Shown: positions 22,579 through 35,764 of the stretch, piece after piece
How positions within the stretch are numbered: position 1 is the stretch's first letter
How the letters are laid out: the number at the start of each line of letters is the position of its first letter
NCBI RefSeq assembly: GCF_965363235.1
Contig: NC_134847.1
Location: 60,792,439 to 60,856,438 of the forward strand
Direction: 5' to 3'
Length of the DNA stretch: 64,000 nt
DNA from: Mytilus galloprovincialis
Taxonomy: Eukaryota; Mollusca; Bivalvia; Mytilida; Mytilidae
The notes under the pieces: model-generated
What the model saw: only the letters and a program-made list of their open reading frames with translations
Databases searched by the model: none
What the model was told of the DNA's origin: nothing
Position numbers and translations under genes: made by a program

Positions 22579-22686
22579 TTTAAACCATGAACCAAGTGCT
22601 GCTTACAGAGACCTTATATTGGAGGAACTGCACTGTTCTGTATTGGGATCATGAACTGTATTAATGTGAAAGATAGTGCATCGATC

Positions 22687-22699
22687 TTTTATAACCAAT
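22687..22699 (-). promoter_or_regulatory. Core promoter of the ShKT gene: TATA box with adjacent CCAAT
   Basis: Minus-strand TATAAAA at 22687-22693, with ATTGG (inverted CCAAT) directly before it at 22695-22699. Transcription would start near 22660, giving a 5'UTR of about 80 bp. Confidence 0.55.
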
Positions 22700-25304
22700 A
22701 AACAAAGATTAAAGAAAATAGTGACCATAAGGGTCTGTATGTATGAATAAACGTTACTGATGTTTTAAATAAGTAATATTTCTATGTTAGAAGTAAATAG
22801 CTTTCATTCAATTATAAACTAATGGATTTGTGTTTTACATCAAACAATTGGGCAGTACTTAACCCAGTTAATCCCCATTTAAGGCCTCTAATTCAATCTA
22901 CTGCGTTTGGTATGGAATTGTGGTGGAATTAGTACAAGTCATATTTTGATAAAATTTGTAACTGAAGTACCCTCACCGAGCAAGATCACCTATGACAAAC
23001 ACGACCTAAGTGTCAATCCGTCCATTATAACGTACGAATTTCACCGTTGTCTGAATTATTATTGAAGAAGAGGTGTGACATTGAATTGTTATCAATTATG
23101 CCCTAATTTTACCTTTATTGAACTCAAGACATATTGACATATATTGTAAAGTTTGTTTGTATAACAATAGGTCTGGTCGTGAACACCATACAGGTACATG
23201 AAGGAGTCCAATATTCTGACGTACTTGTGAAGGGGAATGCTGATATGTAAGATACAATAATAAAAAGCAAGTACAGAAACATATTCTGAACTGTACTCAA
23301 ACGAACTGTCTGTGTTCTTGACAATTACGCCGAACTCCATTTGTTCCTGTACCCTTAATTTTATCTTAGGACCATTGCTAAGGTATTTATACATAAACTA
23401 AAAGGTTAACAATTGTCGCATTTTTTCATTAAAAAACAAATGTCATGGTTTAAATATATATTCTTAAAGTTTTGATTGAGAAATGTTGTAGTTTTTTTAG
23501 AAACTAAGAGGCAAAGTTAATCATAGATGATTTCGTCTATCATTTTTAGGATACTTTTGATCCTAAGCTTTTCGAATTTTAAACATGACTGGTTTTCAAA
23601 CTTTTGATTAATATTATAGCGTTCTTGATGAAGGTGAGCACAGAAACCGCTTCGGACCTATGAAATTTAGAAATTCTCATTACCATTTACTGATTTCGTA
23701 TGAAATTAATAGTTTTTCTATACCTTTTCATGTAATTGAATATGTTGAGAAACAAAGTTGTGGTCTTTGAGTAAAAGACCTGTGGTAGTTTCTATTCTAA
23801 ATTCCTTTATTTTGTTTTCTAGAATTGAATGTTTTAGAGTTTGACATTTGATGTTGACCCATTGTTATATCTCATAGTAGGGTTCTTTGTTAAGTGTAGG
23901 GTCGCTTGTTCGAAACACAGATTGGAAAATATAAATCTGCTCTTCCGCTTAGAACGCGTCAAATAGAGTAGGAGAAACGATTGGTTAACTCAGAGTCAAA
24001 TACAGGTATCTTGTCAACTAGAAAGTTTAAAGTCCGGTTCAGTGTGTCTGTTAAGTACAAAAGCAGGGTTTATATCTATATCTCGTCATCATATCCATAT
24101 AATTACATCACATGTATGTTTCATTATGATACGTTATTTTGATTGGTTAACAGCAATCTCGTGTCTTTCAGAAATTGACCTTCATTTTAAAATGAAATGT
24201 AACATTCATGATAACACGAACTTCCACAATAAAGTGCACAGGTAAATAAAAGAAAACCTTGATAGAAATCGTGTTTTGAAATTCATGATCTTAACAAAAA
24301 AATGTTGTAGTTTCTTGTGTACAATTTGGAAATTAGTATGGCGTTCATTATCACTGAACTAGCATATATTTGTTTAGGGGCCAGCTGAAGGACGCCTCCG
24401 GGTGCGGGAATTTCTCTCTACATTGAAGACCTGTTGGTGACCTTCTGCTGTTGTTGTTTTTTTCTATGGTCGGGTTGTTGTCTCTTTGGCATATTCCCCA
24501 TTTCCATTCTCAATTTTATTATTATAATATTAGTATTTCATGCTTCTTATAGTAATTTTATATGGTTGTAAAAGTGTTAACTGTGCGCACATCTTAGAAT
24601 GAAATGTACTTCGGTCAATGCTTTTACACATAATACATTTACAAAAAGAAGCCTTCTATTCTTAAATAACGGCCACTTTACTTGAAACATCATATTTATT
24701 TACAGTGTTTCATTACTACAAGTTATGGAACATGCAAATTGAATGACCGATAAGCATCGATAAACATATCTGTCATCGCAACAAAATATCGTCTATTTAT
24801 AAAACTGCTTGTTTCAGAAATAAGAACCTTATGATTTAAAAGGACTCTATACATCTTATCTTTAAACAATGATAGCTATTTAACCTTGTCGTTAATTAAA
24901 GAAAGGAAACCATATCCAACCCATCAAAGATAACGCGTTATGTACGTTATTGCCTACTTTTGCACTATTTTTTCATTTGTTTTTGGATCAAACCTCTAGG
25001 AATGCGGGGCATTACAAAAATATGATAAAGTGGTGCAACATATTTAGTCCGAATTAATTGCAGAAAATGTTAAATCAAACTTAACACTACAATTTAATTA
25101 TTTTCCGTAAGTCTTTCTTTATTCCAAGCAATGGTCAATTTAGAAATGCGGTAGACAAGATCGACACCGAGAGACCTGCAAAATTAAAATTTTGATCAAT
25201 AGTCACTGTCGCAGGAAATTTGGACACCAAATATATTACCAACTGGGTGAAGATATAGAGTCACCAAATATTCACATGCAACGGTGCTTGAATCCGACAT
25301 TTTG

Positions 25305-25346
<42 letters not shown>

Positions 25347-26560
25347 AAATTTGAAAATGCGGCTTTCAAGCCAAACTGAATACTATATTTGAAATACGAA
25401 AATAGGTATCCTTTAATTGAAACATAGAGATATAACAAAAGAATAAATAGATTTACAAGTACCTGTAGCGGAGACTCTCATCATAAAACGTGCTTATTAG
25501 TATATAATGTATATGGTGAGTATTGCCGCGCTTTGAGTTCATGCATAGCTCATGCCATTTGAATATACATGTATATCATTTAAATGTTAATTCAGTATCG
25601 AATTCAATTTCAATAGTACTGATTTAAATACAATGATTGATTTAAATGTTCGGTATTACTAACGGCCAAACATAACACACAAAGCTATCGTCTGTTTCAA
25701 ATACGCAGCGCAAAACTATGTGCGTTCAATTGTCAAGTGGAATAAGCATATGAATATGTGAAATATGATTATGATGTGAAACATATAAAACTGAAAACAC
25801 TAATTACATTTATTTCTAAATGAATCATATGGGAGCGAAATATTTTGAATACATAAAACCGGTGACACAAACACACCCTCTTGCGGAAAGTTTCGTCTCG
25901 ACACTAACATGTCAAACCCATAATTCCTATTGAAATTTAAGGTAACTAGATGCGCATGCGGCAAACACCTCTTTACCATATAAAGCAATGACAGAAAATC
26001 AAGGCATTGCAATAGAATGTACATACAAATAAAATATCAAAAATTTAAGTACAGGAGAATGAAAAAATGGGATGATAACGTGATTTGTATAATCAAATTC
26101 TGTTATAAAATTATTCACATCATGTAGAAAAGAGTTTAGTTCTAGCTGCATCTCTTCGTATGCACTATCATATTTTATTGACCTGCCTTTTCAATAGACA
26201 ATATATTTAAATTTCAAAGACAGAAACTCCTAGTTGTTATAATAGCATAGAAGACCTTTCAATTTACACTTTTTGATTTGGCCCCTGTATCTATAATAAT
26301 ACTCTGAAGTCTCAATGTGTTATGAAACCAACCATTCTTCGAAAAAAATATTCGTCATAATTCAATATATGATTTCTTTCTAAAGAAACAATATCCGGTA
26401 TTCACAATTTTTAAACTGTCCGCTATATCTTTAAGTTCATCATATGCATATTTGCAAAAGGTTTCCATTTTCTCTCCAGGCACGACACGTTGTGTTTTAT
26501 AACTAACGTTGCCTTTTGAAACGTTTCCTCTACAAGACGTCTATAAATGTTTGTGTGTTG
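22700..26560. other. Intergenic, no gene seen
   Basis: Contains the dispersed repeat copy at 24121-24310, a repeat with ctgaaggacgcctccgggtg at 24378-24520, and a (TA)n tract at 25306-25344. The minus-strand frame at 23092-23394 has no recognisable domain, and its codon use is not convincing. Confidence 0.5.
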
Positions 26561-26561
26561 T

Positions 26562-26950
26562 ATAAAAAGAAGACGTGGTATGATTGCCAATGAGACAACT
26601 CTTCATAGTAGACCAAATAACACAGTAATTAACAATAATAGGTCACCGTACGGCCTACAATAAGCGAAGCACATAACGTAAAGTCAGCTGTCAAAGGCAC
26701 CGAAATGAAAAAATGTTAAACATTTCAAACGAGAAAACCAACGGTCTAATTATGAACAAAAAAATTACTGGAAAACAATTATGTAACAAAGCTACAACCG
26801 ACAACCACTGAACTACAGGCCCCTGACTTTGGACAGACACAGTGATACGTACATAACGTAATGGGGTTAAACATATTTAGCGGTACCCCAGCACTCACTT
26901 AACCTTGGACAGTGGTGCAACATAAGAACAAACTATAAAAATCATTTCTT
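26562..26950 (-). mobile_element. Dispersed repeat R2, long reverse copy
   Basis: Starts agaagacgtggtatgattgc, with gtcaccgtacggccta and the accactgaactacaggcccctgac-like blocks in inverse order to the copy at 17860-18520. Confidence 0.75.
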
Positions 26951-27269
26951 TTTATCTCCTCAGATTGATACAAATGGAAATAGATCTAACAGAGTGGACG
27001 TGTCCGGGTACTTGTACATGAAGCTTCTGGCATTTATGAACTAACGCTCTTCTTCTGAATCTGAATCTGAATTCTAAGACAAAGCATTTGAAACAACCTG
27101 ATCATCCGCTGTCCTATCACAGTCTAAAATCTCATCTTCTTAAACTGATTTAAACAGACAATAGTTCTTCAGTTCTCACTACACTGAGGGTTTACACTGG
27201 GAATAGAAGTAATAGGAAGTACCATATTTCTATGTACTGTCTTCCGAGCTCGATCATGTTTCTATCTTA

Positions 27270-28140
27270 TTACTAGTATATAAACATGAATATCCGAGTC
27301 AGGTTTTAAAACCATTGCATAGATTTGTTTTCCAATTAAACGCTCACCCTAAACACAACATTTTTAACAGAAACTCTATCACCAGGCTCCAGTACTGACC
27401 GTCTGACTTTTATATTATAACACGTTTTGCAATGCCTTTCAGTCCTTTCGACTGATTTTTCTGTTTTTCATTGACAAACTGTGGTTATTTCTTCATATCA
27501 CTTACATATGCAATGTGACCTTTGAAACAGACTTGTTTGGGTTGTCTATAAAAGCATCAATGAAAAACTGTGGGAAACAACCAATAACATGGGCTGTATC
27601 TAGTTGTTTCGTGTTTTGTTGCTTGATAAGGATGTTCTATCTAGTGGTACAACATACACTTTCCAATTGGATTTTTCAATCCTCATCAAGAGTACCCAAC
27701 ATGTGTATTAAGGTTTGGTTAAACCGCTCGCACTGACCGTTCCTTTGCAGGTGATACGGTGATATGTTTATGCCGCCAAGTCTGCACGGTTCCTGAATAA
27801 CCCTACTCTCATAATAACGCCCCTGCTACTATGAACTTTTCCCATAATGATCTAGCTGTGACGGACTGGTTTTTCGTAGGTATAGATTGAGTGTAAAATG
27901 ATCAGTAATGACAAATATATTTTCATATCCTCCCTTTGATTGCTCAAAAGTTAGAAAAATATACAAATGAACTCCAACAGATAGAAGGAACATATTATGA
28001 CCAATTATGTGGAATCATGCACTTCGATTTTCTCAGTATGCAGTTTTGACAATTCAAATTTGCCTCTCTACGTCTTTATCAGTACCTGGCCAAAATATCG
28101 TGATTTCACACTGATAAAGTACCATCGCGTCTCTGGTTAC
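27270..28140 (-). pseudogene. Ty3/Gypsy integrase remnant
   Basis: Reading the minus strand across frameshifts gives YFWPG-like IFWPGTDKDVE, FLTFEQSKGGYENIFVITDH (integrase core), CRLGGINISPYH, RNGQCERFNQTLIHMLGTLD (the PxGNGxxERFNxTL motif) and, near 27400, SVLEPGDRVSVKNV, typical of the region after the integrase core. Several stops and frameshifts make it inactive. LTRs were not recognised. Confidence 0.8.
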
Positions 28141-28869
28141 ATCTTTAGTACTGGAACATTGAAAATGTCTCTAGAATTAAAAAAAAAAGCTATAAAATAG
28201 AAGATTTTATATTTTGTATAGAAGCACCGTTACATTTTTAGCATAATGAAAGTTTGTCTATTTCAAACATGGAATACTGTGACCACTATTGGTATTATAT
28301 GCTTTAGCGACATAAACTGACCAATCTATTATTCACGTAAAATTAAACTAGAAATATTCAGTATATTTGTTTTATTCCAATATGTTTAAGCTGTCGCATA
28401 TTTCAATCAATCAAAAAGTGTGGTTGTCTTTCCTTACCTACCGACTTGCAGACATTTTCAGACACACCAGACGACGAGACCTTGGTAGATGTTCAGGTTG
28501 CTGATGGAGTAAATACTAATTAATAAAGGTATGTACTGCTTAATATTTTATTATAAAACGTTTTATTGTACTTCTGAAATGTTTTCTGCAGTGTATAAAT
28601 TGTCAGATCATAATGAAAAATAATGAAGTAAATTTACATAGTGGAAAGCTATAGTGAGTTTTGCATCGATTTTACGCGATTCGATACTCATGATACTATT
28701 ACAATGCTATACGTTTGTATACAAATCTTAGCACACGTTAAAATACAAATATTCCCTCACAAACAACACTACTAAAAAATAGTTAACCATAATTGCTAAC
28801 AGAACATTATATGACCTGTTATGGGTGAATATTATTCTTGGCTCTGTGAAATTTTGAAATTTGTTTTTG

Positions 28870-29555
28870 AATATAAGTATAGAAGAGGGACGAGAGATAC
28901 CAGAGACAGCCAAACTCACAAATCGAAAATAAACTAACAACGCTATGGCAAAAAATGAAAAAGACAAACAGTACACATGACACAACATAGAAAACTAAAG
29001 AATAAGCAACACGAACCCCACCAAAAACTAGGGGTGATCTCAGGTGCTCCGGAAGGGTAAGCAGATTCTGCTCCACATGCAGCACCCGTCGTGTTTTGCT
29101 CATGTTATAACAAATCTGGTAAATAGTCTAATTCGGTAGGTCACATTCATGAAAGGGAAGGGGATTGTAGTTACGACGTAAGGAACTTATCCGATATCAT
29201 TTGTGAAACGGTTATTCCATAACGGTCAACCAACTCGTGATGGTGTCCGTAAAATTTATGAAGGGATGATTTCAACTTCACCATTCGGAACTCTTGGTTT
29301 TATAGATTTCTTGAGAGCAGCAATCGTCTATCAAGAAAATCATGATAGGAAATGCAAGCACGGGAATATCGTATCAATTGGGAGATATATACCCCGTATG
29401 CAAGTGCTGCTGGAATGTTGCTACTTAGAAATGGAATGTTCAAAATTGGAAAGCTGAAATCATCTCTTTTGTCTTTTTTTGTCTTTTTGTTTTTTTCATC
29501 TCTTTTGTCGTAAAGTTTTGTTTTCAAATGTATATAGGGCCGGTAAGTCTTCACA
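28870..29555 (-). pseudogene. Retroelement pol C-terminus and 3' tail, decayed
   Basis: Minus-strand LYDKRDEKN..., DDFSFPILNIPFLSS and YGVYISQLIRYSRACISYHD match the fragment at 14949-15612. Downstream on the same strand is a tail (28870-29090) with the blocks aacacgaaccccacc and agaaaactaa, which recurs at 35765-35955, in part at 47520-47570 and 59460-59620. This suggests the tail is the 3' end of this retroelement. Confidence 0.7.
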
Positions 29556-30008
29556 ACAGTAAAACATTATACATATTTTGTTACGTTTTTATTCATAAAA
29601 AAAATCTAATAAGTACATATAAAAAATAGTCAAAGATCTTACTACAGTACCAAACAACGTCGTAGCTACCCGCTTCGAGTCGAAGAGGTCGAGTCCCGGT
29701 CAAGTGAAATGAATGATGTGCTAATAGGCATTTGTTGTTCCTCCCTTTGGCATGCAATGTTGGTCGGCCTGCATGCATTCGTAATAAACGTGTTAGGATA
29801 GGGTGACATTATACCTTGTGAACTAGCATGTTGAAAATCCTGTTAAGGGTGTCAAGCACCAAAATGTGTGCCTTTAACAGTTATTTTTGTTTTAAATCTG
29901 TTTAAAGTAATTGTATATTATTAAACTTGACAAGAACAAATCGTAAACATTAATTTAACGAAGTCATTTGTTTTTAATTTTCAAATCTATTTCAGAATAA
30001 AACCCAGG

Positions 30009-32402
30009 ATGTTTAGCATGAGAATAGAAGAAAATAACACAAAAATGGCATGGGACAATATATCACAAATTGACAACAGAACCGTCATCTTTAGAAACTG
30101 GACAAACCCTGTGATTGGCTGCTTCACCTGGACGTCACCCAATCATTTTCTTTTTCAGTTGGCAAACTGTGTTCTATTAATAGCTCTGTTTGCTCCAGAT
30201 GGAAAGAAAGGGATACTTTTCATGCATGGGTTCTTTGTTTTGGGTAATAGTCCTATTGTCATCTTCTATTAAAATATTTCTCGCTAACAGTTTCTTTATA
30301 AATTAAAAAAATATAGTACTATACTGATGGTATATTGTAAATTAATGTAATACAAAAACCTTGCACGAAATGTATTTTTTATACAAATTATTCAAAACCG
30401 ATATTTAAATTATTAACATATTTAAAGACAAAACCAGAAGTGTTGTTTTTACGTTCACATTGCATATATACCATTTATAAATCTTTTACAGGATTTTTAC
30501 TGTTATCGGTGTGGTCATGGGTTGTACTATGTGCGCCTGATTTCTTTTCCTGGAATTTTTCTTTCATGGTTCTGAATGCGATTCAGACATTATTCCTGAT
30601 GTACCACATTAGACCAGTTAAGTTTTGTGATGATTTAGAACAAGTTTATGTGGCTCTCTTTCAACCGATGAAAATACCAAGGTATGTACCAAACAACCTT
30701 TTGATCAGTGAAAATTGAAGACGAGTTCCGATTTAATCTGCTTTGCGTATTGTATAGACGACATACTTTTAAGTATGTTTCTTAAAAGTAATATAATTTT
30801 GTAAAAAAGAACTTTCTGCAATTTATCAACAAAAAAATCAAAAATCAAAAATCAGTAGAATTCTTTTTCAACTGACCACAAGTGTAAGCCTTTTTCATAC
30901 GATCGCATACAGTAGAGTATAAGAGAAATGTTATGAATATTATTTTCAAAAAGTATTCTTTATCGGTCTTCCTTATACCTGCATACGCCTGCACAGCTCC
31001 ACGCATTTGTTGCCATATATCAATTGTTTATCCTGGCCTTTATAACGTAGACCTTGACTTATCACCACCTATGTCATAATGATTGACTTCCACTTCATAC
31101 CATGTTAAACTATTGTTACGACTTATACAATCCGGTCACTCGTTATCATATTGCCCTTATTTATATATTGCAAGATATCAGCTTTCGTGTCATAACAGTT
31201 ACAAAGGTGTGAAATAACTAGTCTTATGCCAAGGAAACATATTTTCATTTGGGACTATTATCATCCCCTAAGGAATTCACATTAAACATTTAATAACTCT
31301 ATCATTTTATTTGTCATAGATTTAGTGAGGCCTCAATAGAAGCTTAGCCATGGGAGATAACCTTATAATTAGTGTTCCATGTATACACATTTTAGTAATG
31401 TAAAGAAGAAGATGCAAATTTTCGTGTCGAAGAACTAGGCTTATTTGTTAGTTCAAAGTAGGCCTCAAATTACAACTAATAGTTACTGCCAGTCTGAGTA
31501 CTCTTATATAAATACTCTAGGGTGTTCTTAAGTGATCTGTGGTAATATCGAGCTTCCAACTTGCAATACAAATATGCCTTTGTTCTAAAGAGCTCGAGGA
31601 GTCAAACAATTTCAAGGTCCACCAGTTGATGATAATAACTGAACCTTTGTTAAGATTTTTCGCAAATAATATGAATGTAATATTTGCCACTAGACAGTTA
31701 ATGACTAATGATCAATTAACTCATGTTTCAGACATTTGTTTAAGAAGCTGGTTTCCACAGATTATTGTACTTTGACATCACTCCATGAAGGCGAGGCATA
31801 CGCTACACAACGGATCAGTAAGACGGACAGACTCGGTCTTTTGATGTCTGGAAAGTAAGTTGTCTCATTTATATGTACTTTTAAACACTTCAGTATACTC
31901 CGCGGAGCTATATTGTCAGAAGGATATAGCTATTCGTATGTACGCACTTCATTTTCGATTATTATGTGAAAGAGTTTGTCCATTACTTACCAAATATTGG
32001 TCGTTTACCTGTAGGTTGAATGCAGTTGCAACAGTTATATAATAAAGTTTTTCTGTTATTCAAACAAGGTCTGAGGTTGGTAATTTACCAGTAAATGCTA
32101 TAGTTTATGTAACTTTGTGAACTAGTCTTTTACTGATAGTAGGGAAGCCACCTTCCTCAAGCCACCCAGCAATCTTGCTACCGCTACAAAACATTACTGA
32201 TTACAAGTTCGGCACTAAACAGTATGCACCCAAAGTTTCTTGTTTTGTCATATCGATCTATTATAAGCACATCAATTTCCTTATTCACTATAAAATTGTA
32301 AAAACATATAACATCAAGGAAACAGATATGTCTTTGTGTTGAGGTAGCATTTTAAAAGTTACCTTCATGTTTTTTTTTCTAAGCATGTCACTTATTCATA
32401 AT

Positions 32403-32435
<33 letters not shown>

Positions 32436-35400
32436 TTATCACAGAATGAATGTTTACAGTCATAACAACCTCCTTCACCAAATACACGAAAATGAATTTA
32501 TTGACTCACCTGAATTTGAATCTGGTGTTGGCGGCGACGAGAAATACCAGGTAATAATCATTTCATTTAAAAAATATAGTTTTAAAACAATATAATTAAT
32601 TGAAAGTTAGTAAGATTTGGTGGAAAATATTATTTTGATAGTCATTCAGAACTGAATCACACTTAGCACCAAACGAGGAAACAAATAACAGCTGTGTATG
32701 TTACTCTGTTAATAATCGATAGTAGGTTTCAACAGTTCTGGGACGAGATTTGCGCTTTGACAAAAATAATACCATGCAAAAAAGTCGGACAGAACAGGTC
32801 TAAAGTCATTTCATTTTATATTATATGTTTCACACAGACACGTCCCGATTAATCGGTAACCTATTATAGTCCGCATGTACGTATATACATTCTTAAGACA
32901 TCAATTGACCGTCTAGCACTTATCAGTCGATTTAAATTTAAATATATTAATATTGAAATATTCTTACACTTACGAATATCATAACATTTTATACAAATAC
33001 GACTACAAAAACGCAACACCAACAATATATTTTAAAAACCTTACGTTGATATGAATGAATGTATATTTCGTTTTGTAGGTATCAATCTTTGCCGGATCTA
33101 TGTGTAGATATATATTTTGGTCAAGACACAGTTTGGAATATTTGTTGATAAAAGAATCTTACCTTGCTAACGTATTCAACATTATCCTAGGTCGAGATAT
33201 TACCAACAAACTATATGCTTTAAATGAAAAGGTAACAATACAGATTTTGCAAGTTTCAGGATGTTATACTGATGTTGTTAATGAAAAGAGATTTGGTATA
33301 ATTGCCATTTAGACGAATCTCCACCGGAAACCAAAATGACACAGACGTAAGCAATTTGGATGGTTGTTTGCTTTTATTTAAATTCCTTGATTATTGAAAT
33401 TATAATGAAAGGCAAGTATGGTTCACTCGAAATAGATAAAAATCATATATCAGCATGCGTTACCTGTTATTGTATTTGAATTTGAAAACAGATATGTTTT
33501 TTGAACTGAGACATACATATTGAAAACGTAAACTGGTCTTGTCAATTAGGGTTTTCACTTGGAATAATAGCCCATTCATTAGCAGTGCTACCAAACAGGA
33601 AGTGGTACACTGGTGTTGACTCGACGATCTTCTGTATTGAATTTGAACGGATATTTTTTTTTTCGAACGCTTTGCATCTTAGAAACAAAATACAAAATCA
33701 GTACTGAAATATACTTTAATGAAGCATTTTCAATTTGGATAAGCATATTAGCCATTGTTAAGAAAACAAAATCAAAAGTTTTTATAATCTATAATTCTGC
33801 AGGTAGCATTAAGAAAAGGATCACGAGTTGACATAAGACTACCGAGTGTTTCGTCCTCTCTAAAGGCGAAACAAGATTTACGTAAAACCGTAGCTGGTGT
33901 AGGAGATGAAAGTCCGTCTCATTCTCCACAAACCATCATCGATGACACAGGAGACGATGACGTGTATCTAGATGGTATGTGTTCATTATTGCAAAACGAG
34001 TTAGTTGTTATGATTTTAATGAGTATTTCAACACTAATTGATAGAATTGTAAACCATAAATTCTTAATGTTTCAAGACTACCATACGTTTAATTTTAAAA
34101 TTCGAGAACACGATTTGCTGTGTAAATTTGGGCTGATTAATGTTCAGTGACATTTAAACAGTTTAAGCGATGATAAGATTTAAAGGGGCACTAACTGTCT
34201 AAAAATTCATGTTCATAGATTTGACTCATATTTGATTTATAAGCATGTAAAACATTTATTCAAATTTTAAAAAGTCTTAAACAGACAATTTAAAGGACAC
34301 TGGCTCGATAATATGTAGCTTCGTTTTGTGTATGTTTTAGCCTCCACGCCATCTTAATAAACTATCGAGTTGACTGAAAACCTTCGATGGTCATATAAGC
34401 GATATAAACATAAATATAGATGTAAATAGAAAGCGAACTCGGTTTTCGTTTTTTTAAATGATTTGTGCACGAAAATGCATGAATATTACTTAACCTTCAT
34501 AGCTGTTGCCCTCATATCACCAGGGCCCCTGTTTTTTTTTAAAATTTTGCTCTTAATATTTTTTAATAAACATTTGGCAAACAATACATTAAGTGATATG
34601 AGGGCAACAGCTATGAAAATTAAGTAATGTAATGATCCAAAACTTCAAAAATGAAGTTAATGTTATCATTTAAAAGTACCATCGATAAGAAATGTTTGAT
34701 TGCGATGCGGTTTTATAAAATATATTCACAATATAACCTTAATCAAACTTTGACACAAAATGGAAATGAATTTAATATTTCAGTCATTACTAGAACAACT
34801 GATTGGACATTGGACCTTGTCATGTTACTAGAACAAAAACTGAATTGTTTAAGATAAGTTTTGACATATTTCTGCATTGTACATTTGACATATTTAATAT
34901 GCAGTATCAAAGTGCAACGTTAACTTATCGAAAGAAAGATATACGAATCCTTTTATATTGATTACCCTTTATCTGTTTTTCTCTTTGATAAGATGCAACC
35001 TGTATTTGTACTCCTGTATTGACGCGAAAAATCATTGGTGCACTCAGATTTTGTAAAATGTATTGTTATTCTTTGTAAAACGGAGAGTTTTCTACACTTA
35101 GGTACTCATAAAACTAATTTTATGAAGAAAAAGAGAGACCCTGGCGTGTTGTGGGTTTGCTTTTTGTCATAATTTTATCTTTTCTTGCATATTTCTTTTA
35201 GGTTTCGCTCCGAAAAAAATAAGATTTGAATCAATTTTTCTTTATTGTGTAACATCGACCTGACAATACGGGGCATATTGTTTTTCTCACCGACTATTCT
35301 ACATAATATTTAACCTCGCATAACATGTTATAAAATGCCATATATTTATTACATTTTTAGAGAGTGTTGAAGACCAGGAAAAAGAAGGGCTATTGAACGG

Positions 35401-35527
35401 TCATCTAAGACAACCATATTTTCGGGGTCCAAGTCTATCAACTTGTAGTGAATTTTCTCGTGGAGAGTCACCAAGATGTTCCATTAATTCTCATTCAAGC
35501 AATTCTGGCATTCATATCAAAATGTGA
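30009..35527 (+). CDS. Popeye domain-containing protein (POPDC1/BVES-like), 7 exons, 381 aa
   Basis: Exons: 30009-30243 (exon starts at 29996), 30492-30681, 31732-31854, 32445-32550, 33079-33231, 33803-33974 and 35361-35527; all have GT/AG borders and the phases join without a gap. The N-terminus carries sequons (NNT, NIS, NRT, NWT) and is probably extracellular. Three hydrophobic segments follow (about residues 50-130). The Popeye domain then shows HLFKKLV, EGEAYATQ, FIDSPEF at residues 201-207 and YQVSI at 217-221, the two motifs that form the cAMP pocket in this family, then FWSRHSLEYLL and LGRDITNKLY. The Ser-rich C-terminal tail ends GIHIKM. Known members are plasma-membrane cAMP-binding proteins in muscle and epithelia. 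Length is close to vertebrate POPDC1 (about 360). An earlier 5' exon is possible because the exon is open upstream of the ATG. Confidence 0.92.
34485..34628. mobile_element. Foldback / MITE-like hairpin in intron 6 of the Popeye gene
   Basis: Arms at 34485-34520 and 34593-34628 (36 nt each) are complementary at 34 positions, around a 72-nt AT-rich loop. The core gctgttgccctcatatcac pairs perfectly with its partner. Confidence 0.85.
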
Positions 35528-35764
35528 CTACAAAACTGTTTTAGTACCGTCGGATGTTTTCATTTTAATCAATAGCTACTGTGAAATAATTTGATAACTT
35601 GAGTAAATGAATATATATAGTTCTTCATGTCAGAGGGGTATTTGTATGAGCACACATATGTCAGGGTAAAATTTGAAGATCTAACATTGTTGGGATACAT
35701 TAAAGACGATGTTTACATAAATTATTGTGTAGGCTGTATGTAAACAAGGGTTATCGACGGAGAA

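Noticed and set aside
23092..23394. 100-codon minus-strand frame
   Set aside because: No domain, no splice context, low-complexity Tyr/Leu/Ile content; an overlapping frame is equally open.
29593..29778. Possible tRNA-like B box (aggtcgagtcccggtc) near 29688
   Set aside because: No cloverleaf or convincing A box could be folded; at most it is a relic of a tRNA-derived SINE.
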